Assembly (NCBI RefSeq): GCF_963678635.1
Contig: NW_026970932.1
Coordinates: 1 to 52,000 of the forward strand
Reading direction: 5' to 3'
Length of the DNA: 52,000 bases
Source of the DNA: Symsagittifera roscoffensis
Lineage: Eukaryota; Xenacoelomorpha; Acoela; Convolutidae
In this document: positions 10,261 to 20,469 of the stretch, piece after piece
Layout: every line of letters begins with the position of its first letter
How positions within the stretch are numbered: the stretch's first letter is position 1
Translations under genes and position numbers: made by a program
The notes under the pieces: model-generated
The model's input: only the letters and a program-made list of their open reading frames with translations
What the model was told of the DNA's origin: nothing
Database searches by the model: none

Positions 10261-11221
10261 TGCGATGATTAAAATATAAACTTTGTCCTTAAAATCTTGT
10301 TTTTGTGCTATTTGTTTTTGATTTGGTTAAGGTTTATTTAATTGACATACTGCACTATCATTGCATAATACTTTTATCCAATTGGTGCATTTGGGAAATA
10401 AAAATTTTGTGTAAAGTTTGAGTATGTTTTCTCTGATCCGGAGTGTCCTTTCGTATTTTGGGCATGTGAGATGTTAAAAGCTATTAATATCATTTTTAAA
10501 GGAAGACAGGGAACTTTAAAATCATTTAATTGATATTCTAAAAAATCTGTATTTTCATTAATTGCTGTGTTATTAAATTTTCGGAAATATCGGAGGAGTG
10601 TTTTATTTCCTAAAATTGTGGTATCTGCTTTTACGGGCTTAGTTTTGTATTTGTGCCATGATTTTAATTGTCTAATTACTGGGTCGAGATTTTGATATTG
10701 TTTTAAATTTTGAATTGTAATTTTATCTGTTGGAGGGAGAAAAATATTTTTAATTTCCAGTTTTGATAGGGGAATTGTGTCAAATGGGTCATGGAGGTCA
10801 AAAACTTATAGTGTATTTTGAATCATGTGTTTGTGGTCCTGATAAATTTATTTTATGAGTTTTCAATTAATGGAAAAATGTCTTTTATTATGCGAGTGGT
10901 GTGTTATTCGTTTTGTTGAGTGTTATTTTTTATCCATTGTGAGTATGGATTTGGTTTGAAAGTTGATGTTCCTAGTAAATCAACTTCGTAGTGATTATTT
11001 TGGCAATCTAAGTAAAGTGGAAAATGTTGTAGGTTTTTTATCTGTGATTGATCAATGTCAGTTTTTACTGCATATTTGCATTCTAGTCGGGTGATGTTTC
11101 ATCTTTTGCGAAATAAAATTTAATAGTTTTTTGGTATTTCAACTGTAATTTTTCGTGTGAGTAATTCAGGTGGCGTATTTCGACTTAATGTAGCTGGTAA
11201 CGCAAAATTTTTTTCTGCTGT
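10261..11221 (-). pseudogene. pol: RNase H-integrase connection and HHCC zinc domain, degraded
   Basis: The element strand continues as coding relics in shifting frames. Just after RNase H comes LSRNTPPELLT (the usual DTLSR-type connection), then a poorly conserved linker, then an integrase N-terminal zinc domain with SHAQNTKGHSG (about 10470-10440) and, after a frameshift, LCNDSAVCQLN. Many stops fall in between. The TGG of the RNase H/connection boundary appears as TGA at about 11222. Confidence 0.55.
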
Positions 11222-11797
11222 TCAAACTATATGTAAGTTTGGAAATTTCATTAGAATTAGTTGAAATCTGTAAACTCTATGATTTGGATTGGATTTTTGT
11301 GTAAAGAGAAAAATAATTGGTTTATGGTCTGTGAACAGAACTGTTGGGTGTTTTGATCCAAGCATTAGAAATTCATATTCTGTAAGTGTGTAAATTAAAG
11401 CTGTACATTTTCTCATTAGAGTTGAGAGTCGTAGCTCTGCTTGATTGAATAATCGTGAATTTGCTGATATAAGGTTCATTTTATTTATACCACTATGTGA
11501 TTGTAGCAAGGCTGCGCCGATTCTAAAATTTGAAGCATCGCACATTGCATAGAATGGTTGATGTGGGTCTGGAATTGCATTTGAAATTTGTTCAGTTAAA
11601 AGTTTTTTAATTTCTTCAAATCGTGTTTGATGTTCAGTGGTCCATTCAAAGTTATTTTGTTGTCTGAGGATATTATAGAAGAGTCTTAAGTATAATTGCA
11701 TTTTATAAACATTTTTGCTTAAGAAATTTAACATTCCAAGGAATTCTTGGATTTTTCTTTTTGTTTGTTGGTGGCTGAAGTTTTTGAATAGCATCAA
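11222..11797 (-). pseudogene. pol: RNase H domain of Pol
   Basis: After the RT thumb-like FLGMLNFLSKNVYKM and a connection, the frame shows the three acidic landmarks of Ty3 RNase H: YAMCDASNFRIGAAL (Asp), LSTLMRKCTALIYTLTEYEF (the Glu equivalent appears as Lys/Cys, so it is doubtful) and VLFTDHKPIIFLF (Asp). It removes the RNA strand during reverse transcription. It ends at an in-frame stop at 11222 where the family has a Trp-containing sequence. Confidence 0.78.
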
Positions 11798-11855
11798 TGC
11801 GTGATTTTAATGGAGTGATAGTGTTTCGTTCAATATTATGTCCTAAAAACTTAAC

Positions 11856-12478
11856 TCATGTTAGAAAGAAGTGTGATTTATCGGGAGCGGCCTTCAGATT
11901 TTCTTTCTGAAGTATTTTATGATACTGTTCTAAAACTGTAAACATTTCTTCTTTGGTTTGTGATTGCATAAAAACATCGTCTAAATAGGTGATTGCGTTT
12001 TTCTTGAGTACTAGTGGTCTAAACATTTTACTCATAAAAGCTGAAAAAGCTGCTGGTCTTATGGATATTCCATAGAATAAACGATTAAATTCATATTGTT
12101 GATTTCCAATAACAAATTCTGTTAAACGTCGTGATTGTTCATCTAGTGGCATTTGATTGTATGCACTACTCATATCTGCGGTTGTAAAGTATTTTCCATT
12201 TATCTTTGTTAAGATAACTTGTATTGGTTCAATAGGCCAATTGCATTTTGATTCATCAATTAGTGAATTGAGATATCTAGCGTCTAAAACTATTTTTAGT
12301 GTTCACCTTTTGCTAGAATGATAACAGGGTTGATAAAAGTGTTACCTTTTGGTTGTTTTTCTTTATTTACTGGTGAGATAATTTTGTATTGTTCTAACAT
12401 GTCAAGTAATCGATTTACTTTGTCGTGTAATTGAATTGGTACATTACTAGCTCTTTGTTTTTTGAAAACTGCGTCGGG
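11856..12478 (-). pseudogene. pol: Reverse transcriptase catalytic domain
   Basis: Between 12478 and 12300 the strand reads VPIQLHDKVNRLLDML, INPVIILAKGE and, after a 1-bp loss, KIVLDARYLNSLID. The 11856-12173 frame then has ADMSSAYNQMPL (the first catalytic Asp is just upstream of the in-frame ATG), FYGISIRPAAF (Arg where Gly is usual) and ITYLDDVFMQ with the catalytic YLDD at 11976-11987. It ends in APDKSHFFLT before a frameshift into FLG... of the next frame. The order and motifs are Ty3/gypsy. YLDD is intact, but the frame is broken at least twice. Confidence 0.85.
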
Positions 12479-13090
12479 TTATAATGGGAGATGTAGTGAT
12501 GAACTTACTTTTCCAACGTCAAATTTTGATGTTGCATAGACTGTTGAGTTTTTTAAAAGTTGCTTTGCTAATTTATCAAATTCGGTTTGTGTAATTTGTG
12601 AATGTTCAAAATTAAACATTGTTAAAAACTTTTGTTGTTCTTTTGTGTAATTTATTGAATGTTGGTTTAAAATATGGTGTTTTTGTGAAGTAATCTGTGT
12701 TTCTTTTTTCATTACTTATTATTTTATTTATGGATAATTCTTCGTCAAGAATTGTGGATTGGCAAATAACTAATAATTGGAGTATATTATTCACGCGGTA
12801 GGCTACTTCATTTATAGGTGAAATTGTAGCATTTGTTTCACAATATCCTAAAAGTCCTAAGGGTAATGTTAGTTGATATGGTGTACACGTGTAACGAAAT
12901 GATGATGTCGGAATTCGTGTTTTTCAAATGTTTGATAGATGAGGTCGTGATTTTGAAAAATTTGTGAACAGGTTCAAATTCGAAGTCTGACATAAAAATT
13001 TGTTGTTTATTTTGACTTTTATCGTACTGGTGAACTTGTTTTATTGAAAAATTATATATATTTTCTGATAGTGTTTTCAAGTGTTTCCGT
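12479..13090 (-). pseudogene. pol: Pol linker between protease and RT
   Basis: Two open pieces (12838-13080, 12479-12712) with no catalytic motif lead into the RT. The second ends KFDVGKVSSSLHLPL, followed by a stop (TTA TAA CCC GAC on the element strand) directly before the RT N-terminal sequence. Such tether or linker regions are normal between Ty3 protease and RT. The pieces are Lys/Asn/Thr-rich. Confidence 0.5.
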
Positions 13091-13099
13091 TGTTGATTG

Positions 13100-13824
13100 T
13101 AAAATGGGTAAAATTTTGAGAAGAATGGTGGCTGTTTTTTTATTCTTTGGAAGAATGTTAGGGCTGTATTTTTTGTTTTTGTGTACTTTTCTTTGATTAG
13201 TATTTTACGATTTAAGATGTTGATTGTTGGTATATATTTAGATATAAATTGTATCCCAATGATATTGTGCTTAATATCAGTAATATGAAATATTTGTTTA
13301 AACGGTTTGTTTAAAATTTTTTTTGTTCCATTGTTCTCGTGGGGAGAAGGAATAATTGGATTTTTCCATAATTTACTAATGTTGATCCTTGTGCTGTTGC
13401 TAGTTTTACTAGAGGTTGCAAGAGGCGTTAATTTTGGATGTAATGTTTTGATTTCATTCCATGTGGGAATATTAATTATGTTTGATTCTGCTCCTGAACC
13501 AATTAAAAAATCAATTTCGAGATCTGGTGGTTGAAATTATTTGTTTCTTGGGCTTTCTAAGAGAAATGGAAATGTCCAAATTTTTTCTCTGGGTTGTTCT
13601 TTCTGTATATTTTGATAAATATGTTTTGTGTTTGAGCATTGTGTTTCGTCTTTTTCATCGGGCTTAATTACCGTGTTAATTTCGTTTACTTCTTGTGTAG
13701 TTTGTGTAGTATCACTGGGTCCAATATAATAATTGTGAAGGAGTTCCAATTGATTTTCATAAATATGTGAAGTAAAAGGTTGTTCAAATATGATAGGTTC
13801 ATAGTCGTTTTTGACTGTTATCAT
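13100..13824 (-). pseudogene. pol: Aspartic protease region with altered active site
   Basis: The frame 13537-13824 (acidic, Thr-rich) leads on the same strand into LEIDFLIGSGAESNIINIP (about 13475-13530). Retroviral-type proteases have Asp-Ser/Thr-Gly here; this copy has Gly-Ser-Gly at 13492-13500 (GGT for an expected GAT). The flanking AESNIIN fits the protease fold. A frameshift follows in TSSK near 13400. The protease would cut Gag and Pol; this copy cannot be active. Confidence 0.68.
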
Positions 13825-13869
13825 ATTTACAGAGATGGTATTATCTGTATCACTTTCTGTATCTGACTA

Positions 13870-14469
13870 TTCACAATTTATATCTGACGATTCACAATTT
13901 AGTTGTAGTTCGTTACTTCCTGTGTCATCAATACCTGGGGGGTCTGATATTGTTTCTTCATTTGTCTGCACTTGATTAATGTGTCTTTGATGTTTTGGTG
14001 TGCTACTTCTATATCAATGTTTTGAATCATGATAATGGTTATTATTCCTGTATGGTGACTGGGAATAATTTCTATATCGATTAGTGTAACTTGAGTTTCG
14101 ATTTTGTGAATTATTTCGTGATCTGTTTTAATAATTATCATTTGATCTGTGATAGTTTGATCTATTATATGAATTATTTCGTGATCGATTGTTCGGGTAA
14201 TTCTGATTTCGATTGTTTGAATAACTTCTATTTCTATTATGTGAATAGTTTCTATTTTTGTTGTATGATGAGTTTCGTGATTGATTATTGGAATAGTGTC
14301 TATTCCTTGGGTTTGATTGGGAACCGGATCCAGAAACAAATTGTGTTGTATTGGAATTTGATCATGAATAGTTATTTTGGTTATTTTAGCTATTCGATCG
14401 ATTATATCTATTTTGTGAAGAATTTCGTGTATATCTTTGTTCTGGTGATCTTCCTCTATAACTTGAGTT
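13870..14469 (-). pseudogene. gag: RS/Asn-rich C-terminal tail of Gag
   Basis: In the frame continuing from the zinc-knuckle ORF the strand encodes Arg/Ser/Asn/Tyr repeats such as NRNYSHNRNRSYSNN and NRSRNNSYNRSN, interrupted by a few stops. This is a basic, RNA-binding-type low-complexity tail. An apparent Ile/Thr/His-rich ORF at 13899-14339 is the same DNA in another frame. Confidence 0.6.
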
Positions 14470-14868
14470 CTATGCTGATTGATTCCTTGTAAAATTTGTG
14501 TTGTTCGGAAGTGGTTTTCTCGAACTGTTTTTAGTATAGATAATTTTGTTTGGTAGATTTTGATCTTTTTTCATGTATTGATAGAACGATTTATTTGGTT
14601 CTTCATGCTTTTGAGGTTTATTCTGATTGTCTTGTTGTTTTTGTCTACATTCGGAAATGCTGTGTCCGTATCGTCGGCAATAATTACACCATTTTTTGAA
14701 AGATGGTTTGCCTTTAACTTTTGGATGTTTCTCGTAGATATTTAGTGTTTCAGTAATTTTTTCAATCAGGTCTGTATCTGATTCCTGTATGTTGTTTATA
14801 TGTGTAGTGTTTGTTTCAATTCGATTAACATATTGTAGTTTTAGATTTTCTGTTTCTTCGAGTTTCAT
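14470..14868 (-). pseudogene. gag: Gag nucleocapsid region with CCHC zinc knuckle
   Basis: 132 codons with a perfect C-x2-C-x4-H-x4-C knuckle, CNYCRRYGHSISEC, at 14647-14688. Helical acidic sequence precedes it and a Lys/Gln/Asn-rich linker follows. The knuckle binds the genomic RNA for packaging. The frame ends at 14470 by frameshift and continues into the RS-rich tail. Confidence 0.82.
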
Positions 14869-14941
14869 TGTGATTTCTGGTTGTTCTAGTTTATTTACTA
14901 GTTTTTGAAAATCTAAGTCTGGTTCTCGAATTGAGGAAGGA

Positions 14942-15491
14942 CTAGATGCTCTTTTTTATCGCTATTTTCCTTAATTGAGATGTTAACGTCATCATTAAAA
15001 TTTCTGTTATTTTTGTGTTTTTATAGTCATGTGTATTAAGTGAGTATGCTTTTCGAACTAGTGTTTCGATACGTACTGCTAATTGTTTGATTGTTTCATT
15101 TGGTAATCTGCGAATTTCTTTACATAAAACTCTTTTGGTGTTGTTTGTTTCTTTCAGAGTCAAACATTTTTGAAATTTCTTGTGTGAACCTTTTCCAGTC
15201 TGATTTTATTTCTATCGGTAATACTGGAAACCATTTTTGACCTGCGCCATCTAGGGTTGTTTGTATTAGTGCTGTGCGTCTATGTATCCAATTTTGATGT
15301 AGTGGCGTATTAATTGGTTCGGGTCCTATGTTTAAAATTAAATTTGCTGTTACTGCATTTAGATAATCTTCTACAGAATATTCAGGGTCTGTTTCTGTGA
15401 CAACCATCAGTGGTTTATTGGATGTTATAGATGATCCACCCATGAGGTATAGATTCATTGTCATCTGTAGTGATTCTGCGGCATTTGACAT
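14942..15491 (-). pseudogene. gag: Gag capsid region
   Basis: Two overlapping frames (15120-15491 and 14942-15163, shift near 15140) give a capsid-like sequence: DPEYSVEDYLNAV, NWIHRRTALIQTTLDGAGQK and DWKRFTQEISKMFDSE, then RRLPNETIKQLAVRIE and VRKAYSL. The pattern (a W/F..DYL helix, RR.AL...L.G.A..W, then W..F...F) is that of Ty3/gypsy Gag capsid domains. The ATG at 15491 may be internal, since open Gln/Pro-rich sequence lies upstream. It forms the particle shell. Confidence 0.75.
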
Positions 15492-16628
15492 TTAAGAAAA
15501 ATTTGAAAGTTGATTTTTTGTTATTTCGTGTTGCTGAAGGTAATATGGAAGCGGTATTTCATTTTGCATTTGAGTTGGTTGATAAGAATGCATTAACATT
15601 AGTTTTTGTGGTTGTATTGGTTGAAAAGATTATGTGTTAAATGGGTTTGTTGTTCTGGATTTTGTTTATCTGTTGGGTTTTGTTGGTAAATTTTTATATT
15701 TCGAGATGGTTGAGATTGTTGCGGTCTCTGTGTGCAATATTCTTTAGTATATGGTGCAAAAATATCTGGTTGGTGATAATCATCTTCATCAGATGATAAA
15801 TAATTGTATTATATGGTGTATGTTGGTTTTTTTTTATTTTGTTGAAAGAATGGGTAAGTTTCACTATAATCCTGTAGAGGTTGTGGATTATCTGGAAAAT
15901 TTACTGAATTGGTCGATGTTTTTGGGAGATTCCAATAATAGGAACATACGTGATTTAAATTTTGTGTGTTTTTCGGGGAGGTTGGTTTGTTCTTGGTTTG
16001 TGAGCATAATTATAATTGTGTTCTGCAAAGGTATTTCTTGTGAATGGTTTTCGTATTTTTGACGGTATTGTCATTGGTCTATACGTTTGATAATCCACAT
16101 GTGAATATTTTGGAGCAACCGAAGGTTTAACGGTTGATTGTAAGGTTACCTGTGTTAGGGACGTATTTGCATTTTTTGGTGTTGTCAAGTTAGGGTGTAT
16201 TGGTGAAATACTTTGTTGTGTAGTTGTTGTTGTTTGGACGATTTCTTCATTTATGAAGTGTGATGGTGTTTGGATATCTTGTTGTGTAAGATTTCTAGCT
16301 CCATTAAGGTTTTCGTTATGTATGACGGTCGAATTTAAACTGTTATTTCGTGTATCAGGTAAAAAACTATTATAATTCAATGGTGTTGCATCAATGGATA
16401 ATGGTATTACTTTTACATAATCTCTGTGATAAGATATTGTACTTATTGCTTGACTTGAGATAGCTTTTGGGATATTTAGAAAAGCATGATGAGACCATTC
16501 AGGGTCCCAAACTTAGTCTGATTGTTCTGAAAGAGCAGTGTTGTCATTTGTATTTTGAGGTCTGAAATTTTTTCTTGCTTGTGAAATTAAATCTAAATTG
16601 TGGGTGAAATAATCTATTATAAACCATG
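15492..16628 (-). pseudogene. Gag-upstream Asn/Thr/Gln/Pro-rich region
   Basis: Open pieces in alternating frames. The longest is 15955-16380 (141 codons, ATG at 16380), rich in Asn, Thr and Pro. Upstream of it WDPEWSHHAFLNIPKAIS is readable through one stop near 16515. Downstream Q/P-rich stretches (MQNEIPLPYYLQQHEITK) run to the capsid start. With no intergenic gap, this may be a disordered N-terminal half of one very long Gag, or the tail of a separate ORF that starts at 17213. Confidence 0.5.
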
Positions 16629-17213
16629 CTAAATCTTTTGTAAATCATGTTTAGTGTGTTGTGAAACATCATCTTTAGTGAAATTTTCGCGAATTATATG
16701 TAGAAATGTTAAAAATACTGTGATTTCATTTCTTACTTTTGTATGTCTGGATGTTTCAGTTGGTGAGATACTTTGAACTTCTGTTTTTTCTAATATAGAT
16801 ATATAACTATATATTATTGCAAAATTTTCGTTAGTGAATATAGAGTTTGCTCTTTGTGAGTTATGATATTGTATGTTTTTGATATACTCTATGAACAATT
16901 TTGAAAATTCTAATTCAATATCGTCTGTTTGAATTACATATTTACGATGGGCTGTATTTGGTGAGCTGAATTCTATGGTGTAGATTCCATATTGTTGTGT
17001 TAGATTACATATGTCTTTCAAATATTGTTCAAAAATTTGTCTTTTGATTTTTACATCTGGGAATTCTTGTTTGCATGGACTGATTCCTTGTTCAAACAAA
17101 TTTACGAGTAAGTTCTTGCAAAAATCATGTTGTCCTCTATCATCGAGTGAATCTATAAGAAAGGGGAAAGCTGCTTCGTCATCTGGACTATCGTCACTTT
17201 GAGTGTGGCTCAT
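16629..17213 (-). pseudogene. Unknown 194-aa ORF upstream of Gag
   Basis: An ATG at 17213 opens 194 intact codons: an acidic start (MSHTQSDDSPDDEAAF), then a helix-rich globular body (FCKNLLVNLFEQGISP, FEQYLKDICNLTQQYGIY, FLTFLHIIRENF). A frameshift at about 16630 joins it to the Asn/Thr-rich region, suggesting an original protein of 400 residues or more. Not recognised; it could be a matrix-like Gag N-terminus or an extra ORF. It is one of the best-preserved frames of the element. Confidence 0.55.
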
Positions 17214-17334
17214 TTTTTCGTTTGATGACTGTTAATATATAACTATCGATGTGTCTAATTGGTTGAGTCCAATTATACAAGTGTACTGGTTTATGTTTGT
17301 ATTGCTTTTTTATTCTTCTTTTTCCTCTTTTTGA

Positions 17335-17655
17335 TTAATTTGAAGTTGTTTCTGAGTCGGAAAAATATAAATGATCATGGATGGGACAATTTTTATCTAT
17401 TGATTCTTTTAATTTGTATAGTTCGTCTAAACTGCTGGCTTCTGATTCAGAAAATGCGTTTCTAATTTTCGAAAAATTTTTTCGTGCGATTTGTTTTTGT
17501 TTGTTTATAATTTTCCTTTTTATTGTTTGTCGTTTTGTTCTAATGTATCCAACTGTTTGTGTATGAGGTGTGATTAAAAGATCGTATTTTTTGTTATCAA
17601 TTTCACAGTTGTGTAAAACGATTGTTTGTTTATTTCCTAAATTTTTGAATGACAT
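17335..17655 (-). CDS. Small basic ORF (106 aa) at the 5' end of the giant element
   Basis: From ATG at 17655: IVLHNCEIDNKKYDLLITP, then a strongly basic stretch (RTKRQTIKRKIINKQKQIARK) and an acidic Ser/Glu-rich end. It is intact, with about 120 bases between it and the next ORF. A basic then acidic layout would fit a nucleic-acid-binding accessory protein, but no family is recognised. It is the first ORF after the leader. Confidence 0.45.
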   Translation of the reverse strand: MSFKNLGNKQTIVLHNCEIDNKKYDLLITPHTQTVGYIRTKRQTIKRKIINKQKQIARKNFSKIRNAFSESEASSLDELYKLKESIDKNCPIHDHLYFSDSETTSN

Positions 17656-17699
17656 AAGGTTTAGGATGAGGGATGCAGGAAGTTGTTAGTTATTTCTAT

Positions 17700-18880
17700 T
17701 TCCTTAGACTGTTAGTCCTTACGATTTTTTGGTTAGCTTAACCTGGGTCTTTTTGTTCAGGGTTGGAGAGAAAAGTATACCGATTCCGAAGAATGATTTT
17801 TTACTTTCTCGTGGCTAGTTTAAGCTAAGGTGTTAACTTACTTAAATCTTACTTATGGGTAGTGATTGTGTTCAAGGGTTGGAGAATAGTAAATCGATCC
17901 AAAAGGTTCAGGTATAATTAGAACGCAAGTAGTTCTTTAGATACTGTTTTAAACTTACTATGTCTAAGATCTATCCTGGATCTGGTAAGAGGAGGGTTCA
18001 AGTGAAGGATGAATAACCGATGTTCTTCACTGTTTATCTTAATTTGAATGGTTAGTTTTATTGAAAAATTTCTGTTAGTCCTGGGTCTTTTGGAAGGGTT
18101 GGATAGTGAATCGACGTTTGAGGTCGTTAGACACTTGCTAAGTGGGTGGGGGAGAACAAAATTGTTCTTTTTGATCCAAGGATAGGCCTTGATGATCAGG
18201 TTTTAAAATTTAATGAGATAGAAAATTTATTAAGATCCAAGGATAAGCCACGATGATCTGATTTTTAAAATTAAGTGAATTTAAGTTTAAAATGGTTTAA
18301 ATTTAATTAAGAAAAAGATTTAGTTTTTCAATGATGATAGTGAGCTTATGATTGCTGTTATGTTTGAGTGATGAAGCTGGGACAACATATGATTTATGAT
18401 TTCTAACAATTTATTGTCATGCTACTAATTTTCATTTTTATTTTCAATAAATATCTTTCGAATACGTTTTATATAATACTGCAGAAATTAAGAAAACGAT
18501 CTGAGATATTTTTATCAATCGTTATTGAACATTAATAATTTTGTTTAACGCCTGAAATGATCTTGAAGATTTACTTCAAAATTTTATGTTTGCAAATGAA
18601 AATCTAAATTCATTGCTAATAAGATTCTAAATACAAAAGATTGTGTTGGCTTTTGCCGTACAACCATAAAACTAATTGGTAAGTTTCTACTTAGTCGTAT
18701 ATCGTCTCTTGTCCGAGGTCTTCTTCCAATTCTGGGTAGTTCTAGTATCGTTTGGAATATCGGCTCTGATCTATTGAGTCGTAGAGACATTTCATTTAAA
18801 TTATTATCGTGTATCATTTTGAAAATGTTTTGTCTAAATGCTAATCTATTTTTGGTTAGTTCTAAGCTATTAAGGCCTTA
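17700..18880 (-). other. 5' leader of the giant element with internal repeats
   Basis: About 1.2 kb between the primer site and the first ORF. A degenerate unit around GGGTTGGA(GA)...TAGT.AATCGA recurs near 17762, 17876 and 18099. A second unit, GATCCAAGGATA.GCC..GATGATC, occurs near 18173 and 18235, about 61 bp apart. Such leaders usually carry packaging and translation signals. A 77-codon frame at 18584-18817 has no known motif and I do not call it. Confidence 0.5.
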
Positions 18881-18902
18881 TTCGAGACTTATGGTCGCAC
18901 CA
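18881..18902 (-). promoter_or_regulatory. Primer binding site matching a tRNA 3' end
   Basis: On the element strand, two bases after the 5' LTR, the sequence begins TGGTGCGACCAT and runs for 22 bases. Its complement reads TTCGA ... GGTCGCA-CCA, that is, a T-loop TTCGA followed by an acceptor strand and CCA. This is the expected reverse-transcription primer site. The tRNA species is not assigned. Confidence 0.75.
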
Positions 18903-18904
18903 GA

Positions 18905-19314
18905 TGAGTTAGGACCGATGTGGTTAACTCATAGAGTAATTACGCAGCCTGATAGATTACACCGTCTGCTCGTCACGCTATCTTATTTTCGGCCGGATAG
19001 ATACGTGCAACTTCTTATACCGATCCTAATCTTACTCTTATACTTACCAGTCTCAGGGTGTTCAACTAGTCTCTGCTAGGCTCAATAGATCTAGGGTATA
19101 CTGGTTTTTTGCGGCTGCTGAAGTTCTCTTGGAGAGGCAACTAATTTCTAAGTTAAATTCAAATTTCTCTGGTGCTAAAATTACAAGTAATTTCAGCACT
19201 TACAAATAAGTGGGTTGTTAGTTAGATGGATTATGATTGGTTAATATTAAATATTTTACAGTGGTAAAATATCCAATTTATCCAACTATAAAATGTAGTT
19301 TAGATCAGGTTCCA
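18905..19314 (-). repeat. 5' LTR of the giant element
   Basis: The partner of 603-1006, 410 bp, with the same TG...CA ends and the same hairpin (19174-19197, one mismatch). On the element strand this LTR would hold the promoter. It is followed by ATAA at 19315-19318, identical to 599-602. Confidence 0.88.
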
Positions 19315-19475
19315 ATAATGTTATAAAGACATCAGGACAAAACTTTAAATAAGTTCCGATTGCCCTCTATTGTTAATTGAAAAATGTTCCAACATAGTGA
19401 ACATTTTCTAAGATTTTTAATTCAAAGTTTTATCCACCCACTAGCTATGTCAAACATCGTATATTTTCCGCATTA

Positions 19476-19667
19476 CGAGGCCAAACTGTGTCTTTTGTGA
19501 ATTTTAAGCGGGCTCCGCAACAATCACACTCCCTTTGTTCTTCTTTTGTTATTTCATTCGCTTTGATCTTTGAGACAAAACTTTAACATGTTCAAAGACT
19601 TGTCCTTGGAAACCAGGAACATAGAGACGCAAAACTGTGCGACTATCCAGTGCACAGTTTGGCCTCG
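19476..19667. mobile_element. MITE copy 1 (192 bp, CGAGGCC termini, TA target)
   Basis: Terminal inverted repeats CGAGGCCAAACTGTG (19476-19490) and its exact complement (19653-19667). A TA precedes the left end and a TG stands at the right where TA is expected. The interior shares blocks (CTCCCTTTGTTC, CCAGGAACATA, ACTATCCAG) with the copies at 29744 and 30238. TA flanks suggest a Tc1/mariner-type mobiliser. Confidence 0.8.
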
Positions 19668-20469
19668 TGAGGCGCGTGGTTACCTTATAAGATCATATGG
19701 TTTGTCAGGCTGCGTAAGTCAAGCTGCCTTACCACTGATCTCGATTATTTGAAAAATTGATAAAATTTAATTTCGGCCTTTCAAGATCAAATAATAGGTG
19801 CAAAAATTTGAGTCGAATGAAAAGATGACCAATTAGTTTGCCTCAATTCAGTTTGGAACCATTATGAGCAAGGGATAATTCATTACGCGTAATATAACTC
19901 GCGCAAGAAAGCTAACAAGCTGCTCGTATCAGATTGATTCCCTGGATGTTCCGGCTGCCTATTGAGATTTATGTTGTAGTGTTTGCTCTAGAAATAAACT
20001 GATGACGATTTTTCAAAAGAGAAAACAATTCCAAAAAATTGTAAAAAATTTTTGAAAAATTTTCACAACACACTAAGTAAAAACAAAAAAGACGATTTAA
20101 AAGCAAAGAATTACAAAGACAGACAACACTGCTCGTATCAGGGCGAAACTCTGAATATTCACACTGCCTATTAAGGTTTATGGAGCAGTATTAACAATAA
20201 AAAAATAAAATGCAAAAAAAAATAAAAAGAATTTTTTTTTTCTTTTTAAAATTTGAAATTTTATATGAAAATCATCCCCCCACACGCCATATAAAGTACA
20301 AAAGAACAGATTTCGCTCGATGTAACAAATCAATTATGGCAACTAAACTGCTTTCAAACATCAACTTGGAACGATTTCTAAGACGGTTTGCATCTCCGCT
20401 TACGCGTTAATTGCGCGAAATATATCGCGCATTAATTGTCCCAAATTGGTCAAAATGGCAATCTTTAAA

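Larger units (their letters stand above)
603..19314 (-). mobile_element. Giant Ty3/gypsy LTR retrotransposon with envelope-like region (18.7 kb)
   Basis: Two LTRs, 603-1006 and 18905-19314, start TGAG and end TTCCA on the + strand (TG...CA on the element strand) and flank minus-strand gag-pro-RT-RNase H-integrase-env. Four bases, ATAA, sit just outside both ends (599-602 and 19315-19318), as expected for a Ty3-type target duplication. By eye the LTRs differ at about 15 positions plus a 6-bp indel, so the insertion is old but not ancient. Ty3 identity rests on gene order, RT YLDD, RNase H after RT, an integrase with HHCC and DDE elements, and a GPY/F-like module. At 18.7 kb it is about three times the usual length. 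The extra length is in Gag, the env region, unknown ORFs, and 1.6 kb and 1.2 kb noncoding ends. Every long frame is broken, so this copy is inactive. Confidence 0.85.

Noticed and set aside
10070-11225. G-to-A damage pattern (integrase Asp to Asn, Trp to stop) as a sign of cytidine deaminase or RIP-like editing
   Set aside because: Only a few such changes were seen, and others (A to G in the protease, indels) do not fit. There is no basis for a strand-biased claim without an alignment.
13899-14339. Ile/Thr/His-rich 146-codon ORF
   Set aside because: The same DNA in the neighbouring frame gives the Arg/Ser/Asn-repeat tail that continues Gag. The odd composition is a frame shadow.
20210-20410. 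66-codon ORF in the left arm
   Set aside because: It begins in A/T homopolymer runs and has no counterpart in the right arm or any motif.
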